Source of the DNA: an uncultured Pelagibacteraceae bacterium
GTDB lineage: Bacteria > Pseudomonadota > Alphaproteobacteria > Pelagibacterales > Pelagibacteraceae
Assembly (NCBI GenBank): GCA_902592675.1
Contig: CACJFJ010000002.1
Location: 1 to 64,000, forward strand
DNA length: 64,000 bases
Direction: 5' to 3'
Shown here: positions 23,872 to 32,127 of the stretch, piece by piece
How positions within the stretch are numbered: the stretch's first letter is position 1
Layout: each line of letters begins with the position of its first letter
The notes under the pieces: model-generated
The model's database searches: none
Told to the model about the DNA's origin: nothing
Seen by the model: the letters and a program-made list of their open reading frames with translations, nothing else
Program-made: the position numbers and the translations under genes

Positions 23872-25689
23872 GTGAATAGTAATTTAAGAGAAACAATAAT
23901 TTGGGTTACTGTAAAATTTGGTTTGCTAATTGTATTATTCACAGAGATATTAAGCATATTTAGCTCATTAAATAGTCATTCAATTAAATATTTGTGGATA
24001 TCTACTTTTCTAATTTTAGTTACTTTAAATTTTTTTTTAAAGAAAAAAAAAAATTTGAATACTTATAATTTCAACTTATCGTTTTTTTTTAATTATGAAT
24101 TTTGTTGGATCTTATTAATTTTTTTTATTACATTTATTATATCTCTTCTTTATCCACCAAATTCGCTAGACTCGTTATCTTATCACTTGCCTAGGATCTT
24201 AAGCTGGTCTCAACAAGAGAGTGTAAATTTTTATCCAACAAACGACTTAAGAGAATTGATAATGGGACCATTTTCTCAATATGTGATTTTACATTTATAT
24301 CTTTTGAGTGGTGGAGATTTTTTATTTAACATTGTCCAGTGGACAGCAATGTTTGTTAGCTGTATTACAATTTCATTAATATCTAAAGAATTTGGATGTA
24401 ATATCAAATATCAAATCTTTACAGTCTTATTCTGCGCAACTATTCCAATTGGAATTTTACAAAGCACAAGCACTCAAACAGATTATGTTGCAACTATGTG
24501 GTTAACTATAATTGCATATTCAATAATTAAATTTATAAGCACTCAATCATTAAAAAATATTTTTTTATTTTCATCATCATTAGGCTTGGGGTTATTGACT
24601 AAAGGAACTGTATATATATTTGGTTTTTCTTTTTGTATTTGGATTGCTATTTATTTAATTTCTAAAAGAAAAAATTTTAGATATTTATTTTTAATCCCAT
24701 TAATTGTGATAACTATTAATTTAGGTCATTTTATTAAAAATCAAGATTTGACTAGCAATCCAATTGGTCTTGTTAATGAGAACAATATATATACTAATAA
24801 AATAATAAACTTATCATCATTTTCATCCAATCTCATTAGAAACACTGGATTAAATTTAGCAGTGCCAAGTCAAAATATTAATTTAAATTTTACAAAAAAA
24901 TTTATAGACAAGTTGCATGACTATATCGGTATATCATCAAGAGATACGAGGACAACTAAGGGTGGTGGTTATTATATTCCATTTTCGTTTTATGAGTCTA
25001 CTGCACCCAACACGTTTCATTTTTTAATAATTATGGTTTCTTTAATTTTATTAGCAACCCAAAACAAAAGCAGAGTTCAAAAACATTACTCTTTGTCAGT
25101 TTTATTTGGATATTTATTTTTTTCATTAATTATGGTTTGGGCAATTCAAAATAACCGTCACTTATTAAGTTTTTTTGTTTTATCATCACCTATCGTTGCA
25201 TTTAGTTTAATGTCTTTAAAAATTAACAAATTACAGAACATAATTTCAATTCTTTTAATTTTATATTCTATTCCATATTTACTTTTTAATAAATCTCGTC
25301 CTTTATTAGGTGAACTAAAAGTAATTGATAAAAAAATTGAATTAAATAAACCTTATTTTAAAAAGTTTAAAAATAAAAATGAAATGTATTATATTGCTGA
25401 TAGTATCTTTAGACAAAACAATCTTCATAATGAACATTCTAATATTACAAAAATTATTACAAAATCTGATTGTAAAATAATAGTTTTTGATATGCCTGGA
25501 TATAATAATTTAATTTATCCATTAATGAAATTGATTAAAGAAGAATCTAAAAATGAAATAAAATTTAAGAGAGTTAATGTGAATAATATTTCGAAAAAAT
25601 ATTACAATACTTTTGATATTAAAAAAAGTTGCATAATAAATTTGGATCAAAAATATATTTCTATGAAGAATGAAAAAAGAATTTTTTAA
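23872..25689 (+). CDS. Multi-pass membrane protein resembling GT39/ArnT-type glycosyltransferases
   Basis: This 605-residue protein has about 11-12 membrane helices in the first 480 residues and a soluble C-terminal domain. The segment PPNSLDSLSYHLPRILSW near residues 95-112 has the acidic DSxxYHLPR motif of the first loop of lipid-linked GT-C transferases, with Asp100 as candidate catalytic base. It would use a lipid-phosphate sugar at the outer face of the inner membrane. The start is a GTG without a visible Shine-Dalgarno. The family is recognised only in outline. It converges with a GT2 gene, sharing a TTAA. Confidence 0.65.
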   Translation: MNSNLRETIIWVTVKFGLLIVLFTEILSIFSSLNSHSIKYLWISTFLILVTLNFFLKKKKNLNTYNFNLSFFFNYEFCWILLIFFITFIISLLYPPNSLDSLSYHLPRILSWSQQESVNFYPTNDLRELIMGPFSQYVILHLYLLSGGDFLFNIVQWTAMFVSCITISLISKEFGCNIKYQIFTVLFCATIPIGILQSTSTQTDYVATMWLTIIAYSIIKFISTQSLKNIFLFSSSLGLGLLTKGTVYIFGFSFCIWIAIYLISKRKNFRYLFLIPLIVITINLGHFIKNQDLTSNPIGLVNENNIYTNKIINLSSFSSNLIRNTGLNLAVPSQNINLNFTKKFIDKLHDYIGISSRDTRTTKGGGYYIPFSFYESTAPNTFHFLIIMVSLILLATQNKSRVQKHYSLSVLFGYLFFSLIMVWAIQNNRHLLSFFVLSSPIVAFSLMSLKINKLQNIISILLILYSIPYLLFNKSRPLLGELKVIDKKIELNKPYFKKFKNKNEMYYIADSIFRQNNLHNEHSNITKIITKSDCKIIVFDMPGYNNLIYPLMKLIKEESKNEIKFKRVNVNNISKKYYNTFDIKKSCIINLDQKYISMKNEKRIF

Positions 25690-26405
25690 TTTATTATTCT
25701 TTTTGTAAATATTTCAAAAAGAAATTTTATTGCATAAATAAACTGAAATGATTTTTTTTCATCACTGTAGATGGTTTTTATAGCTATCTCTCCAATAGAT
25801 AGCCCTTTTTTAACCATTTTTATTCTTAATTGATTATCAAAATTAATCGAGTTTGTTAAATTTTTGTAGAATTTTTTGTTGATATATTTAAGGTCATATA
25901 TCCAATAACCAGAGTGACAATCTGAAAATCTTGTTGAATATATTTTATTAAAAAGAAAAGTTAAGATAATATTTCCAATAAATTTATAAATAGGCATTTT
26001 ACCTTTAATTGCATTTTTTTTTATTTTCATTCTGGAGCCATGCACAGCTATATTTTTATCATTAGTAATTTTTTTGATTAATGCTGGTATGTATTTAGGA
26101 TCATACTGTCCATCGCCATGTAGCATAATCGCATAATTACAATTAATTTTGTGAGCAAAACCTAAGCAAGATTTTATATTTCCACCATAATTTAATCTTT
26201 TTTCATTTTTTTTTATAAATATTTTTTTATTTTTTCTTTTAATTTCTCTGGCATATCTAAAAGTATCATCTTTTGAGTTATCGTCACTTATTAAAATCTC
26301 AATATTATAATTTTTTAAAAATTTCGTAGGCAGTGATTTAAAAACTTGTTTTAATTTATTAGAAGCATAATAAGTTATAATAAAAATTAATATTTTTTTT
26401 TTCAT
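25686..26405 (-). CDS. Family 2 glycosyltransferase (dolichyl-phosphate-mannose-synthase-like)
   Basis: This 239-residue GT-A protein has ILISDDNSKDDTFRYAREIK and AIMLHGDGQYDPKYIPALIK, the DGQYxP motif of polyprenyl-phosphate sugar synthases. HSGYWIYDLKY follows as the usual acceptor loop. There are no C-terminal membrane spans. It may charge undecaprenyl phosphate for the GT39-like membrane enzyme encoded head-on beside it (four-base overlap of stops), which is inference from the known pairing of these two enzyme types. Confidence 0.82.
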   Translation of the reverse strand: MKKKILIFIITYYASNKLKQVFKSLPTKFLKNYNIEILISDDNSKDDTFRYAREIKRKNKKIFIKKNEKRLNYGGNIKSCLGFAHKINCNYAIMLHGDGQYDPKYIPALIKKITNDKNIAVHGSRMKIKKNAIKGKMPIYKFIGNIILTFLFNKIYSTRFSDCHSGYWIYDLKYINKKFYKNLTNSINFDNQLRIKMVKKGLSIGEIAIKTIYSDEKKSFQFIYAIKFLFEIFTKRIIN

Positions 26406-26418
26406 TCCAAAGAAATCT

Positions 26419-27018
26419 TTAGGGAATTAACCAAATATTCTGTTTGTTTTCTATATCAAATCTGGCTCTTCGATGCCCTTTAGCTGCAAGATATAACCAT
26501 TCAATTGTTTTTATTTTACATTTAATAACAGTAAAATTTTTGTAACCATTTTCACTTTGCTCCATTGAATAATCAAAATCCTCTAATTTAGATATCATTC
26601 CAGATGTTGGGTTATCAGAAATAGTTCCTGGAGGGCTATCAGTTAAATAGCATCTTCTACTTATATGTTGTGTATTTTTCCATGAATTTTCTGTTATAGA
26701 ATTTTGATTGTTCACCTCACACTTTACTTTAACTCTCAATTGTATTTTTTCTTCTTTGTCGTAGAAAACTAATGAGGCATTATTATTATTTTTTAAAATA
26801 TTTACTTTGGGAGACCTAAAATCAGTATGAAATTGTAATAAATTATTTTTTCTATCTGATTTACGTAAAACAACAATTCTTCCATCCACTTCATTTTGAT
26901 GAGCACATATAAAAACTGGAATTCTAAAAGGTGAAGCTCTGTTGCTAACAGCGTCATCTAGCATAGACCAATACTTATTTTGAATTTCCTCTAAATTTTC
27001 ATAGTATGCTGGTTGCAT
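26419..27018 (-). CDS. Pyridoxamine-5'-phosphate-oxidase-like FMN-binding protein
   Basis: This 199-residue protein of the PNPOx-like split-barrel type has DGRIVVLRKSDRKNNLLQFH, TDFRSPKVNILKNNNNASLV and IEWLYLAAKGHRRARF, the order of FMN-contacting segments in the PdxH-like Alr4036 group. The normal PdxH C-terminal substrate motif is altered, so the protein need not make pyridoxal phosphate. It begins three bases after the dehydrogenase stop, on the same strand, which suggests a shared operon. Confidence 0.7.
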   Translation of the reverse strand: MQPAYYENLEEIQNKYWSMLDDAVSNRASPFRIPVFICAHQNEVDGRIVVLRKSDRKNNLLQFHTDFRSPKVNILKNNNNASLVFYDKEEKIQLRVKVKCEVNNQNSITENSWKNTQHISRRCYLTDSPPGTISDNPTSGMISKLEDFDYSMEQSENGYKNFTVIKCKIKTIEWLYLAAKGHRRARFDIENKQNIWLIP

Positions 27019-27021
27019 ACA

Positions 27022-27891
27022 TTACTTTCTAAATCTTTTTATGAGACTAGATGTGTCCCACCTATTTCCACCCATATCTTGAACTTCCCCATAAAATTTG
27101 TCTACAAGCTCTGTTACAGGTAACAATGAGCCATTGTTTTTTGCCTCATCCATTGCAATCTTCAAATCTTTCCTCATCCAATCAACTGCAAAACCAAAAT
27201 CAAATTTATCATTAATCATCGTTTTGTATCTATTCTCCATTTGCCAAGACTGAGCCGCACCTTTTGATATCACCTCAATTACATCTTCCATATTTAAACC
27301 AGCTTTAATGCCAAAATTAATTCCCTCTGATAATCCTTGGACTAATCCTGCAATACAAATTTGATTAACCATCTTAGCAAGTTGTCCACAACCAGCTTCA
27401 CCTAATAGTTTCATTTTTTTGCTATAATTATCTATTTTATCTTTTGCTTTATCAAAGTCAGCTTGATCTCCACCTATCATAACTGTCAGCGCACCATTTT
27501 CTGCACCAGCTTGTCCACCAGATACCGGAGCATCTAATGCGCCAAAACCATTTTTTTTTGCGTACTTATAAATTTCTCTTGCAATCGTTGCTGATGCTGT
27601 CGTGTTATCAATATAGATTGCACCTTTTTTTATTGTTTTAAATGCTCCATTGTCACCAAAAGTAACTTCTCTTAAATCATTATCGTTTCCAACACATGTA
27701 AAGACATACTCTGCATTTTTTGCAGCTTCGGCTGGAGTATCTGCCATTTTACCCTTGTATTCTTTTATCCATTTATCAGCTTTTGATTTTGTTCTGTTAA
27801 AAACAGTTACATTGTGACCCCCTTTTGATATATAACCAGCCATTGGATAACCCATGACACCAAGACCTATGAAAGCAACGTTACAACTCAT
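27022..27891 (-). CDS. Beta-hydroxyacid dehydrogenase (3-hydroxyisobutyrate dehydrogenase family)
   Basis: This 289-residue NAD(P)-dependent enzyme has the Rossmann entry FIGLGVMGYPMAGYISKGG with NVTVFNRTKSKADKW, the substrate motif DAPVSGGQAGAENGALTVMI, and KMVNQICIAG with the catalytic lysine. Family members reduce or oxidise 3-hydroxyisobutyrate, tartronate semialdehyde, glyoxylate or succinic semialdehyde. The sequence does not settle which. It is followed by the PNPOx-like gene after three bases and starts nine bases away from the divergent MFS transporter. Confidence 0.88.
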   Translation of the reverse strand: MSCNVAFIGLGVMGYPMAGYISKGGHNVTVFNRTKSKADKWIKEYKGKMADTPAEAAKNAEYVFTCVGNDNDLREVTFGDNGAFKTIKKGAIYIDNTTASATIAREIYKYAKKNGFGALDAPVSGGQAGAENGALTVMIGGDQADFDKAKDKIDNYSKKMKLLGEAGCGQLAKMVNQICIAGLVQGLSEGINFGIKAGLNMEDVIEVISKGAAQSWQMENRYKTMINDKFDFGFAVDWMRKDLKIAMDEAKNNGSLLPVTELVDKFYGEVQDMGGNRWDTSSLIKRFRK

Positions 27892-27899
27892 AATTTTTT

Positions 27900-29108
27900 A
27901 TGTTTAATAGTTTAAGTTTAAAAGTAATTATATTTGGATTTATCTTTACATTTTTTTCTAGCTTTGGACAGAGTTTTTTTTTAGGTTTATTTAATTCTAG
28001 TATAAGAGAAACACTTTCAATTACTCATGGACAATTTGGCTCAATTTATGCCTCAGCAACATTATTAAGTAGCTTTCTTTTAATTTGGGTTGGAAAAAAA
28101 ATTGATGATATAAACATCTTTAAATTTGCTTTTTATGTAACTTTACTTCTATCTTTTTCTTGTTTTTTCTTTTCAAAGATTTCATCTATAACTTTTTTAT
28201 TTATCGCTGTTTTTTTAATGAGATTTTCTGGTCAAGGATTAATGTCTCATACAGCAACAACAACTATTGCAAGATACTTTACAATATCAAGGGGCAAAGC
28301 TCTTAGCGCTGGATGGTTTGGTCTCTCAACAGCAGAATTTATTTTACCTGTATTAATGGTTTATTTATTAACAATTACTGCTTGGCAAAATATTTGGATA
28401 TTAATATCTATTTTAACTTTAATTTTTTTGCCAATTGCATCGTTTTTTTTAGTCAAAAAATTAGATTTTGATACAAGAGAGCAGGTAGGCCCAAGTGCTT
28501 CTGATATAAAAAAGATTAAACAATGGAAAAGAATTGAAGTTATTAAGGATTATAGATTTTATATTGTTTGTTTAAATATGCTTGCAATGCCATGGATCGC
28601 TACTGGTGTATTTGTCTATCAATCTTTTATTACTGAAGCTAAAGATTGGGGCTCATTTGTTATTGCTCAATCATTTATGGTTTATTCAATATTGTCAGTG
28701 ATAACTTTATTAGGATCTGGATTTTTAATTGATAAATTTACCAGTAGAAAACTTTTGATCTTTATGAACATACCTTTGCTTATTTCTACTTTAATTTTAT
28801 TTTACTTTGATAATCCTATTACTTCTTTTATTTTTCTTGGCTTAATAGGCATTTCAAATGGTCTTGCCAATGTTTTGGGCTCGTCAACATGGGCTGAAAT
28901 TTATGGTGTAAAATTTATTGGATCAATTAAAGCCTTGACCACAGCTTTGATGGTTTTTTCCACTGCTTTTGGAACAGCTTTATTTGGTTTTTTGATAGAT
29001 GGAGGTTTCTCCATTGAACAAATTGCTATTGTGTCATTTATTTATATTTTTATAGCTTTGATTTTGTTATTTTTTGTTAGAAACAAGCTAAATCCACAAT
29101 ATATCTAA
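27900..29108 (+). CDS. Major facilitator superfamily transporter
   Basis: This 402-residue protein has 12 predicted membrane helices in two halves of six. The loop between helices 2 and 3 (WVGKKIDD) and the glycine-rich IGISNGLANVLGSSTWAEIY fit MFS antiporters. The substrate is unknown. It starts nine bases from the divergent dehydrogenase gene and could export or import a related hydroxyacid, but only neighbourhood suggests this. Confidence 0.85.
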   Translation: MFNSLSLKVIIFGFIFTFFSSFGQSFFLGLFNSSIRETLSITHGQFGSIYASATLLSSFLLIWVGKKIDDINIFKFAFYVTLLLSFSCFFFSKISSITFLFIAVFLMRFSGQGLMSHTATTTIARYFTISRGKALSAGWFGLSTAEFILPVLMVYLLTITAWQNIWILISILTLIFLPIASFFLVKKLDFDTREQVGPSASDIKKIKQWKRIEVIKDYRFYIVCLNMLAMPWIATGVFVYQSFITEAKDWGSFVIAQSFMVYSILSVITLLGSGFLIDKFTSRKLLIFMNIPLLISTLILFYFDNPITSFIFLGLIGISNGLANVLGSSTWAEIYGVKFIGSIKALTTALMVFSTAFGTALFGFLIDGGFSIEQIAIVSFIYIFIALILLFFVRNKLNPQYI

Positions 29109-29117
29109 AAAATCTCC

Positions 29118-29146
29118 TTGATTTTTTTTAACTCACTGTGTAGATA
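29118..29146 (+). promoter_or_regulatory. Promoter directly before rpoZ
   Basis: TTGATT (29118-29123) and TAGATA (29141-29146) are 17 bases apart. The expected start point is about 29153, the A of the rpoZ ATG. The rpoZ mRNA would therefore be leaderless or nearly so; there is no Shine-Dalgarno between the -10 box and the ATG. Confidence 0.5.
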
Positions 29147-29152
29147 CTGCGC

Positions 29153-29686
29153 ATGGCAAGAGTTACCGTTGAAGATTGTGTTGATAAAGTAGATAGTCCT
29201 TATGAACTAGTGCTGGTCGCTAAAGAAAGAGCAACTCAACTTAATTCAGGAATAGAACCCACATTAGATAAAGACAACGATAAAAACACTGTTATTGCAT
29301 TAAGAGAAATTGCCGAAGAAAACATAAAAGTAACTGACTTAACCGAAAGTGCAATTTATAAATTAAGGAAGCATGTAGAACAAGTTGATGATGGAGCTGA
29401 GGCGGATGATGAAGTAGGTGATGATTTTGAAAATTTATATAAAGGAGAAATTTCGAAAAGTGGCACACCTATACTACCCTCAAAAAGAGCAAGAAGAGCT
29501 CCTGAAAAAATTCAAGTGTCTAAAGAAGATCTAGCAGAACTATCTCAAACAGCTAAACCAGATGTAGAATCAGTTCCTCCCGAAGATGAAGGTGAAGAGG
29601 GAAATGTTTCTTTAGAAGAAGTTTCAGAGAGTGAAAATCAAGAGTCAAATGTAAACACAGATGACCCTGAAGCTTCAAACTCATAA
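29153..29686 (+). CDS. rpoZ: DNA-directed RNA polymerase omega subunit, with long acidic C-terminal tail
   Basis: Residues 1-60 ([20 protein letters not shown], then [13 protein letters not shown] and [11 protein letters not shown]) are the standard omega core that wraps the beta' C-terminus and aids assembly. Residues 61-177 are an unusual extension: mostly Asp/Glu/Ser with a basic patch KRARRAPEK at 111-119, and probably disordered. Omega is about 90 residues in E. coli and somewhat longer in alphaproteobacteria. The promoter appears to place the transcript start at the ATG. It is followed by dusA after 22 bases. Confidence 0.93.
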   Translation: MARVTVEDCVDKVDSPYELVLVAKERATQLNSGIEPTLDKDNDKNTVIALREIAEENIKVTDLTESAIYKLRKHVEQVDDGAEADDEVGDDFENLYKGEISKSGTPILPSKRARRAPEKIQVSKEDLAELSQTAKPDVESVPPEDEGEEGNVSLEEVSESENQESNVNTDDPEASNS

Positions 29687-29708
29687 AAAAATAATATAAA
29701 GTTGATTC

Positions 29709-30692
29709 ATGAAAAGGAAAGTTTCAGTTGCTCCAATGATGGATTGTACAGATCGTCATGAGCGTTATTTTTTAAGGTTGATATCTAAAAACACCTTTCT
29801 CTATACTGAAATGATTGTCGACGAAGCTATAAGCAGAGGAAATAAAAAAAAATTATTAGAATTTAATATCAATGAAAAACCAGTTGCCCTTCAATTAGGT
29901 GGCTCAAGTCCCAAACTCTTAGCAGAAGCTTCAAGAGTGGGTGAGGAATTTGGCTATGATGAAATTAATTTAAATCTTGGATGTCCAAGTAAAAAGGTTG
30001 AAAAAAATAGATTTGGGGCTTGTTTAATGAAAGAACCGAACTTAGTAGCCGATTGTTTAGTTAAGATGCAATCAAAAACAAAATTACCTGTAACTATTAA
30101 AACGAGAATAGGTTATGACAATGTAGAAGATTATGAGCACTTTTATAATTTTATTTCTATTTTAAAACAGACTGGAGTAAAGACATTCATTATTCATGCA
30201 AGAAAAGCTATGTTAGGTAAGTTTACCCCAAAACAAAATTTAAACATTCCTCCGCTAAAATATGACTATGTCTATAGATTAAAAAAAGATTTTCCTAACG
30301 AAGAAATTATTATAAATGGAGGAATAAAATCTGTTGAAGAGATTAAAGCTCATCTTGAAAAGACAGATGGGATAATGATTGGTAGAGCTGCATATCACAC
30401 ACCTTACTTATTAGCAGAAATAGAAAAAGAAATTTTTAAAAATAATAATGTTCCTAGTAGACAACATATAATCGAACAATTAATTCCATATATTAAAGAT
30501 GAAATTAAAAAAGGCACTAGAATAAATCAAATAATGAGACATACTCTTGGATTATTTCATGGTCAAAATGGTGCAAGTCATTGGAAAAAATATTTAAGTG
30601 AAAACATGTGTGTACGTGATGCTGATGTTCAAAAAATAGATCATATCATGGATAAAATTAAATACAAAAAAATTGAACAAAGAGTAGGTTAA
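29709..30692 (+). CDS. dusA: tRNA-dihydrouridine synthase A
   Basis: This 327-residue FMN enzyme reduces uridine in the D loop of tRNA (U20/U20a for DusA). It opens VSVAPMMDCTDRHERYFLRL, DusA-type, with the catalytic cysteine in NLGCPSKKVEKNRFGACLM, FMN-binding IHARKAMLGKF and the C-terminal MIGRAAYHTPYLL. TIM-barrel and helical domains are in the normal order. It follows rpoZ by 22 bases and likely shares its promoter. Confidence 0.95.
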   Translation: MKRKVSVAPMMDCTDRHERYFLRLISKNTFLYTEMIVDEAISRGNKKKLLEFNINEKPVALQLGGSSPKLLAEASRVGEEFGYDEINLNLGCPSKKVEKNRFGACLMKEPNLVADCLVKMQSKTKLPVTIKTRIGYDNVEDYEHFYNFISILKQTGVKTFIIHARKAMLGKFTPKQNLNIPPLKYDYVYRLKKDFPNEEIIINGGIKSVEEIKAHLEKTDGIMIGRAAYHTPYLLAEIEKEIFKNNNVPSRQHIIEQLIPYIKDEIKKGTRINQIMRHTLGLFHGQNGASHWKKYLSENMCVRDADVQKIDHIMDKIKYKKIEQRVG

Positions 30693-30741
30693 TCTGCTTT
30701 CATCTATTCTAGGAAATGAATATACATATTTATTCTTTCTG

Positions 30742-31527
30742 ATGGTAATAACAGCAATACCAGTTGGATTTGTCGCTGGTTTATTTGGAATAGGTGGTGG
30801 ATTAATTACTGTCCCTTTTTTATATTACATATTTAGTTACATTGAGGTTGAGCAACAATTTTTAATGCACTTAGCAGTTGGCACATCTTTTGCAATAATT
30901 ATTCCTACATCTATAGTTTCAGTTTTAACCCATCATAAGTTTAAAGCTGTAGACTTTGATATTGTAAAAAACTATGGAATTTATGTAATCGTGGGTGTAA
31001 TTTCAGGAACTATATTTGCTGCTACCTTAAAAACAAAATCACTAATTTTATTTTTTTCAATAATAATTTTTATTTTAGGAATTTATCTTTTATTTTTGAA
31101 AGAAAAAGAGAAGGATGTTGTAAAGAATATCAAATTACATACGAAGATTATAATGGGTTTTTTGGTAGGTTTTATTTCTGCGCCTATGGGGATCGGAGGT
31201 GCGATAATGAATGTGCCTATCTTAAAGTTTTTTGGTTATTCAATTAATAAATCAATAGGAAGTGCTGCAGCTATAGGTTTTTTAATAGCATTATTTGGTG
31301 CTTCTGGTTTTTTAATCACAGGTACCTTGCTTAAAACAAATTTACCTTTAAGTATTGGATTTTTAAACATTCCTGCTTTTCTAATTTTTATACCTATAAC
31401 AACTTATATGGCTAGATTAGGGGCTAGAACGGTTCACAAAATTGATAAAAACAAGATTAGTAAGCTTTTTGGTTTATTTCTATTAATTGTAGCTGGAAAA
31501 TTTATTTTTGAGTATCTAAGATTATGA
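30742..31527 (+). CDS. TauE/SafE-family sulfite exporter-like permease
   Basis: This 261-residue membrane protein has about eight helices. The two glycine-rich repeats GFVAGLFGIGGGLITVPFLY and GFISAPMGIGGAIMNVPILK are the internal duplication of the TauE/SafE family, which exports or imports sulfite, sulfoacetate and related anions. The ATG at 30742 may leave the first helix short: the open frame extends upstream with hydrophobic codons, but only non-ATG starts (for example CTG) are available before a TAG at 30685. Its stop overlaps a short ORF in a GC-rich hairpin element (ATGA, 31524-31527). Confidence 0.85.
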   Translation: MVITAIPVGFVAGLFGIGGGLITVPFLYYIFSYIEVEQQFLMHLAVGTSFAIIIPTSIVSVLTHHKFKAVDFDIVKNYGIYVIVGVISGTIFAATLKTKSLILFFSIIIFILGIYLLFLKEKEKDVVKNIKLHTKIIMGFLVGFISAPMGIGGAIMNVPILKFFGYSINKSIGSAAAIGFLIALFGASGFLITGTLLKTNLPLSIGFLNIPAFLIFIPITTYMARLGARTVHKIDKNKISKLFGLFLLIVAGKFIFEYLRL

Positions 31528-31601
31528 TTAATTGGTCGGGGTGGTTTCAGTCTCCCTCTACCACCCTTAATAGTATTATAGATGATTCTCTATTTTTTTA
31601 A
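31524..31601 (+). CDS. Possible 25-residue ORF in a GC-rich hairpin element
   Basis: An ATG overlapping the TauE-like stop (ATGA, 31524-31527) opens a 26-codon frame, including the stop at 31599-31601. It would encode a peptide starting MINWSGWFQSPSTTL, with two tryptophans. The DNA here is far richer in G and C than normal intergenic sequence in the window. It also folds: GGGTGGT (31539-31545) with ACCACCC (31560-31566) around a 14-base loop. It can be a small protein, an untranslated structured RNA, or both. Coding is not proven. Confidence 0.35.
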   Translation: MINWSGWFQSPSTTLNSIIDDSLFF

Positions 31602-31623
31602 AAACTCGTTATAATTGTAAAAT

Positions 31624-31908
31624 TTAAGGAAGTGGTTCAGGAACCTCAACCTGAGAAATTTCAACTTTGATAACTTTAAAATTTGTTAATATAATTGGAT
31701 CATAATTATTATTTAATGAAAGTGATGTTTTTGTATTATCTAAATTTTTGAATTTAGTTAAGGCTAAGTTTGTGCTGTATGAAATTGATGTCTGATATAC
31801 ACTACCTGTTTTAAACCCAGTAAAAGCAGGCCCAAGTAAAGCAGTTCCAGAAGTTGCACAACCTGTGAGCAAAAAAAGCACAAATAATTTAAATAATAAT
31901 TTAATCAT
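31624..31908 (-). CDS. Small lipoprotein, unknown function
   Basis: This 94-residue protein starts MIKLLFKLFVLFLLTGCATS, a lipoprotein signal peptide with lipobox LTGC (lipidated Cys17). The mature 78 residues contain GTALLGPAFTGFKTGSVYQT and polar repeats of Asn and Ser. It ends in an acidic VEVPEPLP. No catalytic motif is visible. It would be anchored to the inner or outer membrane; Ala after Cys is neutral for sorting. The gene stands alone between the TauE element and a 219-base gap. Confidence 0.65.
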   Translation of the reverse strand: MIKLLFKLFVLFLLTGCATSGTALLGPAFTGFKTGSVYQTSISYSTNLALTKFKNLDNTKTSLSLNNNYDPIILTNFKVIKVEISQVEVPEPLP

Positions 31909-32127
31909 ATAAATTTTTTTCTAATACATGATTCTTTTCAGATTAATTATAAAAACTTTTTCAAAGAAAAAGTTTATTATACAATTTGAAGTTGAATAGA
32001 TTATGTTAAAAAATTAAATTTTTAAAAACTCCTTGTTAACGGAAATATTTTAACTCAATATAAACACATGAATTTTTTTAAAATTTACTAAAACTTGTTA
32101 ATATTGAGATGAGCTTAAAGAAAGATT
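31909..32127. other. Intergenic region of 219 bases before the charged-helix gene
   Basis: The largest gap in the window contains no ORF of note. It has two AT-rich inverted repeats: AAACTTTTT/AAAAAGTTT (31953-31961 with 31967-31975), and the longer pair at 32054-32108, listed separately. It must carry the promoters of the lipoprotein gene on the minus strand and of the charged-helix gene on the plus strand; I could not pick a convincing -35/-10 pair for either. Confidence 0.4.
32054..32108 (+). repeat. Inverted repeat upstream of the charged-helix gene
   Basis: CTCAATATAAAC (32054-32065) and GTTAATATTGAG (32097-32108) are inverted with 11 of 12 bases paired, around 31 bases. The right arm ends 19 bases before the ATG at 32128. 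It could be a 5' leader hairpin or a protein-binding site with two half-sites about 43 bases apart. Confidence 0.4.

Noticed and set aside
31953-31975. Nine-pair hairpin AAACTTTTT/AAAAAGTTT
   Set aside because: All but two pairs are A-T, and poly-A/poly-T pairing of this size is expected by chance at this base composition; no T tract follows.
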